Below, in pieces: positions 1 through 5,214 of a stretch of 10,430 bases of DNA. The notes under the pieces are model-generated. The model ran no database searches and was not told where the DNA came from. It saw only the letters and a program-made list of their open reading frames with translations. Both the position numbers and the translations under genes were made by a program. Source of the DNA: Patescibacteria group bacterium (GTDB lineage: Bacteria; Patescibacteriota; Gracilibacteria; JAHISY01); the NCBI GenBank assembly GCA_018817365.1, contig JAHISY010000079.1:1-10430 (forward strand). Direction: 5' to 3'. The stretch's first letter is position 1, and the number at the start of each line of letters is the position of its first letter.

Positions 1-1
1 C

Positions 2-658
2 GCGGTTGCGGGAATTTTGGGAATCGCGCTTTTTCTGACTTTTTCGCGAAGCGCATTGCTCGCGCTCGGATTTTCGGGATTAATTTTGGGAATTTTCGGC
101 AGCCGAAAAATTCTCCTCGCGATGCTCGCTGTCGGAATTTTGGGAATGTCAATTTCTCCCCGCCTCGCGGAACGCGTGGAAGAATTCACGCAGAGTGTGG
201 AGTCAATCAGCGGCGAGTCGCAGCAAATTCTGGATCCGACCGCGCAGCTGCGCGCAGATTCGTGGCGAGAGGGGTGGCGAATTTGGCGGGAAAATCCGCT
301 TCTCGGAGCGGGTTTCGGCGCATACAAATTTCAACAAACTTTTTCGAGCGAAGATTCCCACGCGGCGACGGGTAGCGATGCCTCGCTGCTGAATGTCGGC
401 GCGACCACCGGATTTTTAGGATTTGGAATTTTCGGAATTTTTTTGTGGAATCTCGCCGCCGCAAGTTTTCGGAAAAAAGAGTGGGGATTCCTCGCCGCCT
501 TCGCGGGACTTCTCGTCCATTCAATTTTCGTGAATTCGCTTTTCTTTCCCCCGCTTGCTCTTTATTTTTTCGTGAGCGGAGGACTCGCCATCCATGCAAA
601 CACGAAAACAGCCCTCCCGGAGGAAAGCTGTTTTCTATCCAAAAACTTTGATTATTAG
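2..658 (+). CDS. O-antigen ligase/polymerase (WaaL/Wzy_C-type) membrane protein, C-terminal part
   Basis: The reading frame is open to the left edge, so the gene starts upstream; the TTG at 17 is an internal codon. About 218 residues are visible. The pattern is hydrophobic segment, soluble loop, then two or three hydrophobic segments. A T-F-S-R-S-A motif in the first segment resembles the [ST]-R-[SG] motif of O-antigen ligases. The loop carries W-R-I-W-R-E-N-P-L-L-G-A-G-F-G, the typical 'W..a..mi..hPl.GvG.G' signature of the Wzy_C/O-antigen ligase family, about 80-100 residues after the TTG. Members join or polymerise lipid-linked glycans on the outer face of the cytoplasmic membrane. The substrate cannot be told from sequence, and ligase versus polymerase is unresolved. 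The last ~18 codons overlap a strong hairpin (604-635). The next feature on this strand is a tRNA, so this is probably the end of a transcription unit. Confidence 0.8.
   Translation, partial: AVAGILGIALFLTFSRSALLALGFSGLILGIFGSRKILLAMLAVGILGMSISPRLAERVEEFTQSVESISGESQQILDPTAQLRADSWREGWRIWRENPLLGAGFGAYKFQQTFSSEDSHAATGSDASLLNVGATTGFLGFGIFGIFLWNLAAASFRKKEWGFLAAFAGLLVHSIFVNSLFFPPLALYFFVSGGLAIHANTKTALPEESCFLSKNFDY
604..637 (+). terminator. Hairpin overlapping the 3' end of the O-antigen ligase gene, terminator-like
   Basis: The outer stem is perfect: GAAAACAGC at 604-612 pairs with GCTGTTTTC at 627-635. An inner stem CCTCC (613-617) / GGAGG (619-623) is separated by an AAA bulge. T4 lies in the 3' arm, so the shape fits an intrinsic terminator, and the flanking A and T runs could make it work on both strands. 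It is unusual in lying inside the coding frame, about 20 bp before the stop codon at 656-658. No T tract follows outside the stem, so termination is not certain. Confidence 0.5.
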
Positions 659-838
659 AATTGCAAGCAACTCAAACGATCTCAGTAATTGAACATTTAT
701 ATTTTAGCAAAATTGGCGACAAAATGCAAATTTTTTGGGTGGATTTTCGCGAACCGAGAACTCACCGTTTCGGAAAAACAATCGTGAAAAATTGTTGAGG
801 CGAACGAGAAGGAAAGCTAAAATCCAGCAGCTCTTAAT
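659..838. other. Intergenic region between the O-antigen ligase gene and tRNA-Leu
   Basis: This is 180 bp with no convincing gene. It holds the putative tRNA promoter (795-823) and a small inverted repeat, AACAAT (777-782) / ATTGTT (791-796), next to the -35 candidate. The minus-strand frame across 704-907 runs through the tRNA and has no recognisable protein features. Confidence 0.5.
795..823 (+). promoter_or_regulatory. Putative sigma70-type promoter of tRNA-Leu
   Basis: TTGAGG at 795-800 and TAAAAT at 818-823 are separated by exactly 17 bp. Transcription would start near 830, leaving a leader of about 9 nt before the tRNA at 839. The hexamers match the consensus 4/6 (TTGAGG against TTGACA) and 5/6 (TAAAAT against TATAAT). 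The spacing relative to the tRNA supports the call; it has not been shown experimentally. Confidence 0.45.
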
Positions 839-925
839 GCTCGGGTGGTGAAATTGGTAGACACGCACGCTTGAGGGGCGTGTGGGCGCAAGCCTGTGGA
901 GGTTCAAATCCTCTCCCGAGCACCA
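839..925 (+). tRNA. tRNA-Leu, anticodon GAG, with encoded CCA
   Basis: The 87-nt cloverleaf is complete. The acceptor stem GCTCGGG (839-845) pairs with CCCGAGC (915-921), followed by discriminator A (922) and genomic CCA (923-925). The D arm contains GGTAGA. The anticodon stem CACGC/GCGTG encloses loop TTGAGGG, giving anticodon GAG, which reads CUC and CUU leucine codons. The long variable arm (GGC-GCAA-GCC) marks a class II tRNA. The T arm has GGAGG-TTCAAAT-CCTCT with one G-U pair. Sequence layout closely resembles bacterial tRNA-Leu(GAG). It is followed directly by a terminator hairpin, so it appears to be a single-gene unit. Confidence 0.97.
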
Positions 926-963
926 AAAAAGGCTCTTCTCGCGAAGCGAGGAGGTTCTTTTTT
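926..963. terminator. Bidirectional intrinsic terminator between tRNA-Leu and ctpA
   Basis: A hairpin with core CTCGC-GAA-GCGAG (inner stem around 938-950) extends outward through G-U-containing pairs and ends in A6 (925-930) on the left and T6 (958-963) on the right. A and T runs on both sides let it act for the tRNA on the plus strand and for ctpA, whose stop lies at 971-973, on the minus strand. The A run overlaps the tRNA CCA end. Confidence 0.85.
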
Positions 964-970
964 GGGCGAA

Positions 971-2221
971 TCAGTTTAATTCCTCCGCGTTTTCAACTTC
1001 ACCAGTTTTGAGAAATTCCACCGCGGCATCGAGCTGCGGATCTTTCTCCGAAAAATAATCTTCAATTTCCATCTTCACCGTGATATCTGGTTCAATTCCT
1101 TCCTCGTTGACATCGCGACCGGAAGGAGTAAACCATTTCGCAACGGTAATTCGAAGCGTGCTGCCGTCATGAAAATTGGAAATCAATTCTTGAACCGTCC
1201 CCTTCCCGAAACTTTTTTCACCGAGAAGCGTCGCGCGACCGGAATCTTGCAGCGCTCCCGCCATGATCTCGCTTGAACTCGCGCTTCCTTCGTTGATGAG
1301 AACGACAAGCGGAATTTGCGGCAGCAGCGGAGCCCCCGAGACAGGAATGATTTGATCCGCTTTTCCGCGCTCATGAATACGGACAACTTCTCCGCTCGCA
1401 AGCAGCTTGGAAGTCATCTCAATCGCCGCGTCAAGAAATCCCCCGCCGTTGAAACGGAGATCAAGGATCATTCCCGCCGGATTTTGGAGAGCGAGTTCCA
1501 CAAGGATTGTTTCGAATTCTTCGGCGGTATCGTCGGCGAAAGTCGCGACCGTCACGACCGCGATTCCGTCATCGCGCAGCTCGGAAATCACGGATTCGAT
1601 TTCGATAAAATCCCGCGTAATTACAATCTCCCGCGAATGCGTCTCCTCCCCGCGAAAAATCGTGAGAACGACTTCCGTGCCCGGCTCTCCGCGGATATGC
1701 TTCACCGCTTCAAAGAGCGAAAAATCGGAAGCAATCTCGTTATCGATTTTGAAAATTTTGTCGCCCGGCAGCAGCCCCGCCGCCTCCGCCGGTGAACCGC
1801 GCAGCGGGGAGATTATCGTGAGAATCTCGTCACGCATCCCCACCTCAGCGCCGATACCGGTGAGATTGCCCTCGAGCGAATCGAGAAATTCCTCACTCTC
1901 GGTGGGATCGAGAAATTCGGAGTGCGGATCGCCGAGACTGGCAATCACTCCCTTCATCGCGCCGTACAGCATTTTTTCCGGATCTAATTTTTCCACGTCC
2001 ACAAACTTCTTTTCAGCGGTTTTCCAAACTTCATCGAAAGTCTGAATATCTAGCTGTCTGCCGATTTCCGAAGATTGTAAAACGCCCGTCTCGACTTCTG
2101 CGTCCCCGCCCGCAACTTCTGCAATTTCCTGCGAATGAGATCTCCCTGTTTCGAATCCTCCCGCGAAAGCGACAAGCGCGAGCAGAATCGGCAGTGCGAA
2201 TGTGAGAAACTTTTTTTGCAT
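971..2221 (-). CDS. ctpA: Carboxy-terminal processing protease (S41 family, CtpA-like)
   Basis: This 416-aa serine protease clips C-terminal ends of exported or membrane proteins outside the cytoplasmic membrane. It has an N-terminal basic-hydrophobic segment (MQKK then residues 5-22) that acts as a signal or membrane anchor. A helical pre-domain (~55-110) precedes a PDZ domain (~118-205, with S-P-A-E-A-A-G-L-x-P-G-D-K-I). The S41 protease domain follows. The catalytic dyad is visible: S315 in G-S-A-S-S-S-E-I and K340 in F-G-K-G-T-V-Q, 25 residues apart as in E. coli Prc, with Q344 next. Length fits the CtpA family. The start codon is the only good one before the hydrophobic segment. No Shine-Dalgarno is visible. 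It lies 47 bp downstream of dnaX on the same strand, so the two may be co-transcribed. It ends with TGA against the shared terminator. Confidence 0.95.
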   Translation of the reverse strand: MQKKFLTFALPILLALVAFAGGFETGRSHSQEIAEVAGGDAEVETGVLQSSEIGRQLDIQTFDEVWKTAEKKFVDVEKLDPEKMLYGAMKGVIASLGDPHSEFLDPTESEEFLDSLEGNLTGIGAEVGMRDEILTIISPLRGSPAEAAGLLPGDKIFKIDNEIASDFSLFEAVKHIRGEPGTEVVLTIFRGEETHSREIVITRDFIEIESVISELRDDGIAVVTVATFADDTAEEFETILVELALQNPAGMILDLRFNGGGFLDAAIEMTSKLLASGEVVRIHERGKADQIIPVSGAPLLPQIPLVVLINEGSASSSEIMAGALQDSGRATLLGEKSFGKGTVQELISNFHDGSTLRITVAKWFTPSGRDVNEEGIEPDITVKMEIEDYFSEKDPQLDAAVEFLKTGEVENAEELN

Positions 2222-2268
2222 TTTTAGGAAATTAAAAATTATTTTAAAATTTAAAACTTAAAATTTAT
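2222..2268 (-). repeat. AT-rich heptamer-like spacer between dnaX and ctpA
   Basis: The 47-bp spacer is almost entirely A and T. On the minus strand it reads as consecutive 7-nt units: TTTTAAG, TTTTAAA, TTTTAAA, then ATAATTT, TTAATTT and CCTAAAA directly before the ctpA ATG. No Shine-Dalgarno motif is present, although this is where one would be expected. A similar but longer 7-nt periodic spacer precedes mraY (6051-6153). Confidence 0.6.
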
Positions 2269-3852
2269 TTACCATCCTTCGTCGAACATTCCTTCCGCCG
2301 CTTCCGCGATTGTTTTTTTAGGCGACGGAAAATTCGGTGGCATTTCGGGAGCGACCGATTGAATTTCAATTTCCGCGCGAGAAACTTTGATTTCAAATTT
2401 CTTTCCCAAAACTTCGGCGAATTTATCCGCAAGCAGATTCCGCGTCGCCGCGTCGTCCAATTTCCCAACCAAAAAATCACTCCCCACTCCCAGCTTGATT
2501 TCATCCTCTCCAACTTCCAAAATTTTCGCGCCGCGAAGTGCCATCTTCACGGCTGGATTCTGGATTTTCCCGAGAATCTGCGGAAGCGCCGCCTCCACCG
2601 CTGGCACGGAAATCTCGGTATTCGTTTCAATTTTTTTTTCTTCAGCTTCTTTCTCGACCGCATCCAATTTCTTTTCAGCTTCATCTTTTTTTTTAGCAAC
2701 TTTCTTATTTTCAATTTCTTTCTTTTCTGCAAACTGCGAACTACCTGTCTGCGGTAGCCCTGCCTGCTCCTCGAGCCTGAGTCTCGGGGTCGAAGACCGG
2801 TCGGCAAGGTTCAGCGAAGGCGAGGAAGCTGCCAACCCCTCACTACAAATCAAAACTGCAGCTGTCTCAAGCGGAAGTTGCGGAATCACCGCGGATTTCA
2901 ATTCTTCTCCCGCTCTTGAGAATTCCTCGATAATCGCGAGAATTCCTTTCGCTTCGGCAAGCTTGTTTTCCGCCACTTTTTGTAACATCACCTCTCGTAG
3001 TTTCGCGAGCACTGTTTTGTTGAATTGAATCAAATTCGCCCCTTCCGCGACGAGTCCGTTAATCGTTTCGAGCGCGTCGGAAAGTTTTTGAAAAAGAATC
3101 GCGAAAACAAAGTCTTCCACTGTCTTCGGACGAGTGAGCCCGAGATTCCGAGCAACCGCCTCCGCGGTAATCTCTCCGCTCGAACCAAGTTGTTCGAGCA
3201 TCCCGAGCGCATCGCGCATCCCACCAGCCGATTGTTTCGCGATTAATTCGAGAGCCTCCGTTTCAAATTTAATCCCCTCCTTCTCCGCGATCGAAGCGAG
3301 ATGCTTCGCAATTTTTTCCTCATCAATGCGATGAAAGTCAAACCGTTGCGTGCGAGAAATAATTGTCTCGGGAACTTTATGTGGCTCAGTCGTCGCGAGA
3401 ATAAAGTAGGCGTGTTCGGGCGGTTCTTCGAGCGTTTTGAGGAGAGCGTTGAAAGCCTCTTTCGTGAGCATGTGGACTTCATCGATCACGTAAATTTTGG
3501 ATTTTGCGCGCGACGGCGTGAACTGGATTTTTTCTTTCAACTCGCGCATCTCGTCAATCCCGCGATTGCTCGCCGCGTCGATTTCGATCAGATCGACCAG
3601 CCGACCTTTCAAGGCATCCGTGCAAATCGCACACTCGTTGCACGGCTCGCCGTCGGGGGATGGATGTTCGCAGTTCAGCGCGCGCGCGATGATTCGAGCC
3701 ACGGAAGTTTTGCCGGTACCGCGCGAACCTGCGAAAAAATAGGCGTGTGTAAGCGCGGAATTTTTTAGCGCGTTGAGAAAAGTTTGCCGGACATGCGACT
3801 GCCCGACGATTTCGGATAATTTTTGGGGTCGATATTTTCGATAAAAACTCAT
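2269..3852 (-). CDS. dnaX: DNA polymerase III subunit gamma/tau
   Basis: DnaX is the ATPase of the clamp loader that opens and places the sliding clamp at the replication fork. The chosen ATG at 3850-3852 gives 527 aa beginning M-S-F-Y-R-K-Y-R-P, the classic DnaX start; a TTG 26 codons upstream (3930) would overlap the divergent gene. Visible motifs are Walker A G-S-R-G-T-G-K-T (42-49), zinc cysteines C61, C71, C74 and C77, Walker B V-I-D-E-V-H (D124, E125), sensor 1 around 151-156 (I-L-A-T-T-E), S-R-T-Q-R-F (166-171) and sensor 2 G-M-R-D-A (211-215). Domain III follows, then a Lys/Glu-rich linker (~340-410) and a C-terminal tau-like domain. The linker contains two A9 runs with immediate -1-frame stops (candidate gamma sites) and a GC-rich palindromic in-frame insert. 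ctpA follows after 47 bp. Confidence 0.96.
   Translation of the reverse strand: MSFYRKYRPQKLSEIVGQSHVRQTFLNALKNSALTHAYFFAGSRGTGKTSVARIIARALNCEHPSPDGEPCNECAICTDALKGRLVDLIEIDAASNRGIDEMRELKEKIQFTPSRAKSKIYVIDEVHMLTKEAFNALLKTLEEPPEHAYFILATTEPHKVPETIISRTQRFDFHRIDEEKIAKHLASIAEKEGIKFETEALELIAKQSAGGMRDALGMLEQLGSSGEITAEAVARNLGLTRPKTVEDFVFAILFQKLSDALETINGLVAEGANLIQFNKTVLAKLREVMLQKVAENKLAEAKGILAIIEEFSRAGEELKSAVIPQLPLETAAVLICSEGLAASSPSLNLADRSSTPRLRLEEQAGLPQTGSSQFAEKKEIENKKVAKKKDEAEKKLDAVEKEAEEKKIETNTEISVPAVEAALPQILGKIQNPAVKMALRGAKILEVGEDEIKLGVGSDFLVGKLDDAATRNLLADKFAEVLGKKFEIKVSRAEIEIQSVAPEMPPNFPSPKKTIAEAAEGMFDEGW
2631..2639 (-). promoter_or_regulatory. dnaX: Second A9 slippery run in dnaX
   Basis: Nine consecutive T on the plus strand give A9 in the dnaX message, in frame as GAA AAA AAA ATT GAA. 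One extra A, or a -1 shift, turns this into AAT TGA, so translation would stop after residue 408. It lies 18 codons after the first run. Whether it slips is unknown. Confidence 0.45.
2686..2694 (-). promoter_or_regulatory. dnaX: First A9 slippery run in dnaX, candidate gamma-subunit site
   Basis: Nine T on the plus strand give codons AAA AAA AAA (K387-K389) followed by GAT GAA. A -1 ribosomal shift, or RNA polymerase adding one A, gives AGA TGA, stopping at about 390 aa, just after the clamp-loader domains. Thermus thermophilus makes gamma by transcriptional slippage on a nine-A run in dnaX, and E. coli uses -1 frameshifting on A AAA AAG. No clear upstream Shine-Dalgarno stimulator or strong downstream hairpin is visible, which favours transcriptional slippage. 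Confidence 0.6.
2725..2745 (-). repeat. Three in-frame 7-nt repeats within dnaX
   Basis: On the minus strand the sequence reads GGTAGTT, CGCAGTT, TGCAGAA, three units of an RGYAGTY-like heptamer. The same pattern recurs five times at 6051-6085, just after the carboxypeptidase stop. Here it is translated as part of the dnaX linker (around G-S-S-Q-F-A) and directly abuts the GC-rich palindromic insert. Confidence 0.5.
2741..2833 (-). repeat. GC-rich palindromic insert in frame in the dnaX linker
   Basis: About 90 bp is clearly richer in G and C than the surrounding A/T-rich Lys-Glu linker and uses different codons (CTC, AGG, CTG, CTA, CCG). It contains an inverted pair GCTCCTCG (2766-2773) / CGAGGAAGC (2821-2829, one-base bulge), a small hairpin CTACC/GGTAG (2741-2745, 2753-2757), and the palindrome GACCGGTC (2795-2802). 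It encodes a Ser/Leu/Arg-rich stretch of roughly 30 residues unlike the rest of the linker. The pattern suggests a small palindromic element captured in frame, but the sequence alone cannot prove mobility. Confidence 0.45.
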
Positions 3853-3871
3853 TTCGAATAAACGGAATTTG

Positions 3872-3902
3872 ATTTTATCCTTCTCGCGCGAACGAGTAAA
3901 AT
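3872..3902. promoter_or_regulatory. Overlapping divergent promoters for dnaX and the thioredoxin-fold lipoprotein
   Basis: For dnaX (minus strand), TTTACT (plus 3895-3900) and TAAAAT (plus 3872-3877) have a 17-bp spacer, giving a start about 13 nt before the ATG at 3852. For the plus strand, TAAAAT (3897-3902) has TTTATC (3874-3879) 17 bp upstream, a weaker -35. The -10 of each promoter overlaps the -35 of the other, and the whole segment is an imperfect dyad around TCGCGCGA (3884-3891). Simultaneous use would be mutually exclusive. Confidence 0.45.
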
Positions 3903-3908
3903 CACGCG

Positions 3909-4496
3909 GTGCTTCGGAAAATTCTGACAATCAATCTCGGTTTGATTTTGAGCAGCTGTTTGATTTTGAGCAGCTGTGGCAGTAGTAAATTTTTGTCGCG
4001 CGAAAATCCGCCCCCCGAAACGAAAGTTGTCGTCGTGGAATTTTCGGATTTCAACTGCCCTGCTTGTCGCTCCGCCTCCGAGCTGGCGGGGAAAATCAAA
4101 AACATTCCGAATCTTTATTTCGAATTTCGCCACTTTCCGCTGCCGCTACGCGGACATGAAAGTTCGAAAATCGCCGCGAACGCTTTTGAATGCGCGCGCG
4201 AGCAAAATTTCGGGGACGAGATGGAAACCGCGCTTTTTGCGGATCAAAGTCGGTTGGGTGAAAAGTTATTTTTGGAAATCGCGGAACAATCCCATTTCGC
4301 CGGAAATTTCGATGCGGAGAAATTTGCAAAGTGCGTGGCTGAGGGCAACTTTGAAAAATTGGTGGAACGAGACGCGCAGGCAGCGCTGAATTTCGGAGTA
4401 AACGCGACTCCCACTTTTTTTGTGAATGGGGTGAAGACTCCACGTGACGAATTACTGGAAGCCGTAAGGCAAGCTTTCGAGAAAGCAACACGATAA
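3909..4496 (+). CDS. DsbA-like thioredoxin-fold lipoprotein
   Basis: This 195-aa protein is predicted to be exported and lipid-anchored. Residues 3-22 form a basic-hydrophobic signal peptide. Two lipobox-like L-S-S-C sequences end at C17 and C23, and C23 followed by G-S-S is the better lipidation site. The mature domain starts with V-V-E-F-S-D-F and has the C-P-A-C redox motif (C50, C53). A-T-P-T (P168) supplies the cis-proline loop, and the intervening helical insertion fits the DsbA/thioredoxin_4 (DSBA-like) family. Such proteins make or shuffle disulfides in exported proteins. The two other cysteines, C95 and C142, have no assigned role. The GTG start gives the complete signal peptide. No Shine-Dalgarno is visible; TAAAAT lies 6 nt upstream, so the mRNA may be leaderless. 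The next gene follows after 9 bp. Confidence 0.9.
   Translation: MLRKILTINLGLILSSCLILSSCGSSKFLSRENPPPETKVVVVEFSDFNCPACRSASELAGKIKNIPNLYFEFRHFPLPLRGHESSKIAANAFECAREQNFGDEMETALFADQSRLGEKLFLEIAEQSHFAGNFDAEKFAKCVAEGNFEKLVERDAQAALNFGVNATPTFFVNGVKTPRDELLEAVRQAFEKATR
3940..3975 (+). repeat. Perfect 18-bp tandem duplication in the lipoprotein signal peptide
   Basis: The unit GTTTGATTTTGAGCAGCT occurs twice back to back (3940-3957 and 3958-3975) with no mismatch. It duplicates six residues in frame (L-I-L-S-S-C), lengthening the hydrophobic core and copying the lipobox cysteine. The absence of mismatches suggests a recent event or an assembly artefact. Confidence 0.95.
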
Positions 4497-4505
4497 AATT
4501 TCCTC

Positions 4506-5204
4506 GTGCTCATCCGACTGAATAAATTTCTCGCCGAAAAAGGAATCGCTTCGCGGAGAAAATCCGACGATTTAATTTTGGCTGGCAAAATCAAAGTAAA
4601 CGGTGAAATCATCAAAGAACTGGGAACAAAAGTTGATTCGGAAAAAGATCGTGTCGATATCGACGAGAAATTTTTGGCGAACCGTTCGCAGCCCGTTTAT
4701 TTTTTGCTGAACAAGCCCGCCGGTTTCGTCTGTTCGAATTCGCCGACCGCGAGCGAAAAAAAAATTGTCATCGATCTGCTGCCGCGCGAAGAGAGAATTT
4801 TTCCGGTGGGCAGGTTGGACAAAATGACAACCGGACTTTTGATTTTGACGAATGATGGAAATTTTAGCTTCAAATTGACGCACCCGAAATTCGAGTGCGA
4901 GAAAGAATACGAAGCCGAGCTTGCCGAAAATTTGACGGCGGAGCGGGTGAAAAAAATCGAAGCGGGCGTAAAATTGGAGAAGCAGGCGACGAAGCCCGTT
5001 CGCGTGAAAATTTTGGGAGAACGGAAAGCGCGCGTAATTCTGACGGAGGGACGCAACCGGCAAGTGCGCAAGATTTTTGGCAAAGTGGGCTGCGAGGTGG
5101 TGAAACTGAAAAGGATCCGCGTGAAAAATTTGGAGCTCGGAAATTTGAAAATCGGCGAGTGGCGACGGCTATCGAAAAAAGAAGTTGCAGATTTGATGAG
5201 TTAA
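4506..5204 (+). CDS. rluB: RsuA/RluB-family rRNA pseudouridine synthase
   Basis: The 232-aa enzyme isomerises a specific uridine in ribosomal RNA to pseudouridine. Residues 1-55 form an S4 RNA-binding domain (R-L-N-K-F-L-A-E-K-G-I-A-S-R-R, then K-V-N-G-E). The catalytic domain follows, with N-K-P-A-G (69-73) and the active-site motif V-G-R-L-D-K-M-T-T-G-L-L-I-L-T-N-D-G (D105 catalytic). Near the C-terminus lies G-R-N-R-Q-V-R-K, typical of the RsuA/RluB/RluE/RluF group. The family is certain. RluB (23S) is preferred over RsuA (16S), but the target nucleotide cannot be read from the sequence. The GTG start gives the canonical beginning of the S4 domain. It is 9 bp after the lipoprotein stop and 10 bp before the next gene, so it sits inside an operon. 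Confidence 0.93.
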   Translation: MLIRLNKFLAEKGIASRRKSDDLILAGKIKVNGEIIKELGTKVDSEKDRVDIDEKFLANRSQPVYFLLNKPAGFVCSNSPTASEKKIVIDLLPREERIFPVGRLDKMTTGLLILTNDGNFSFKLTHPKFECEKEYEAELAENLTAERVKKIEAGVKLEKQATKPVRVKILGERKARVILTEGRNRQVRKIFGKVGCEVVKLKRIRVKNLELGNLKIGEWRRLSKKEVADLMS

Positions 5205-5214
5205 AATCTCGAAG

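Noticed and set aside
704..907. Minus-strand frame of 67 codons across the tRNA
   Set aside because: It is antisense to a clear tRNA-Leu and has no recognisable features.
971..973. Alternative genetic code with TGA as glycine
   Set aside because: TGA ends ctpA and virB4 at the expected family lengths and does not occur inside the conserved domains.
1316..2045. Two long open frames on the plus strand opposite ctpA
   Set aside because: They mirror the well-supported S41 protease gene, have Ser/Arg-rich composition typical of antisense frames and show no motif.
3853..3930. 26-residue N-terminal extension of dnaX from a TTG at 3930
   Set aside because: It would overlap the divergent lipoprotein gene and the promoter, and the M-S-F-Y-R-K-Y-R-P start at 3852 is the family's usual beginning.
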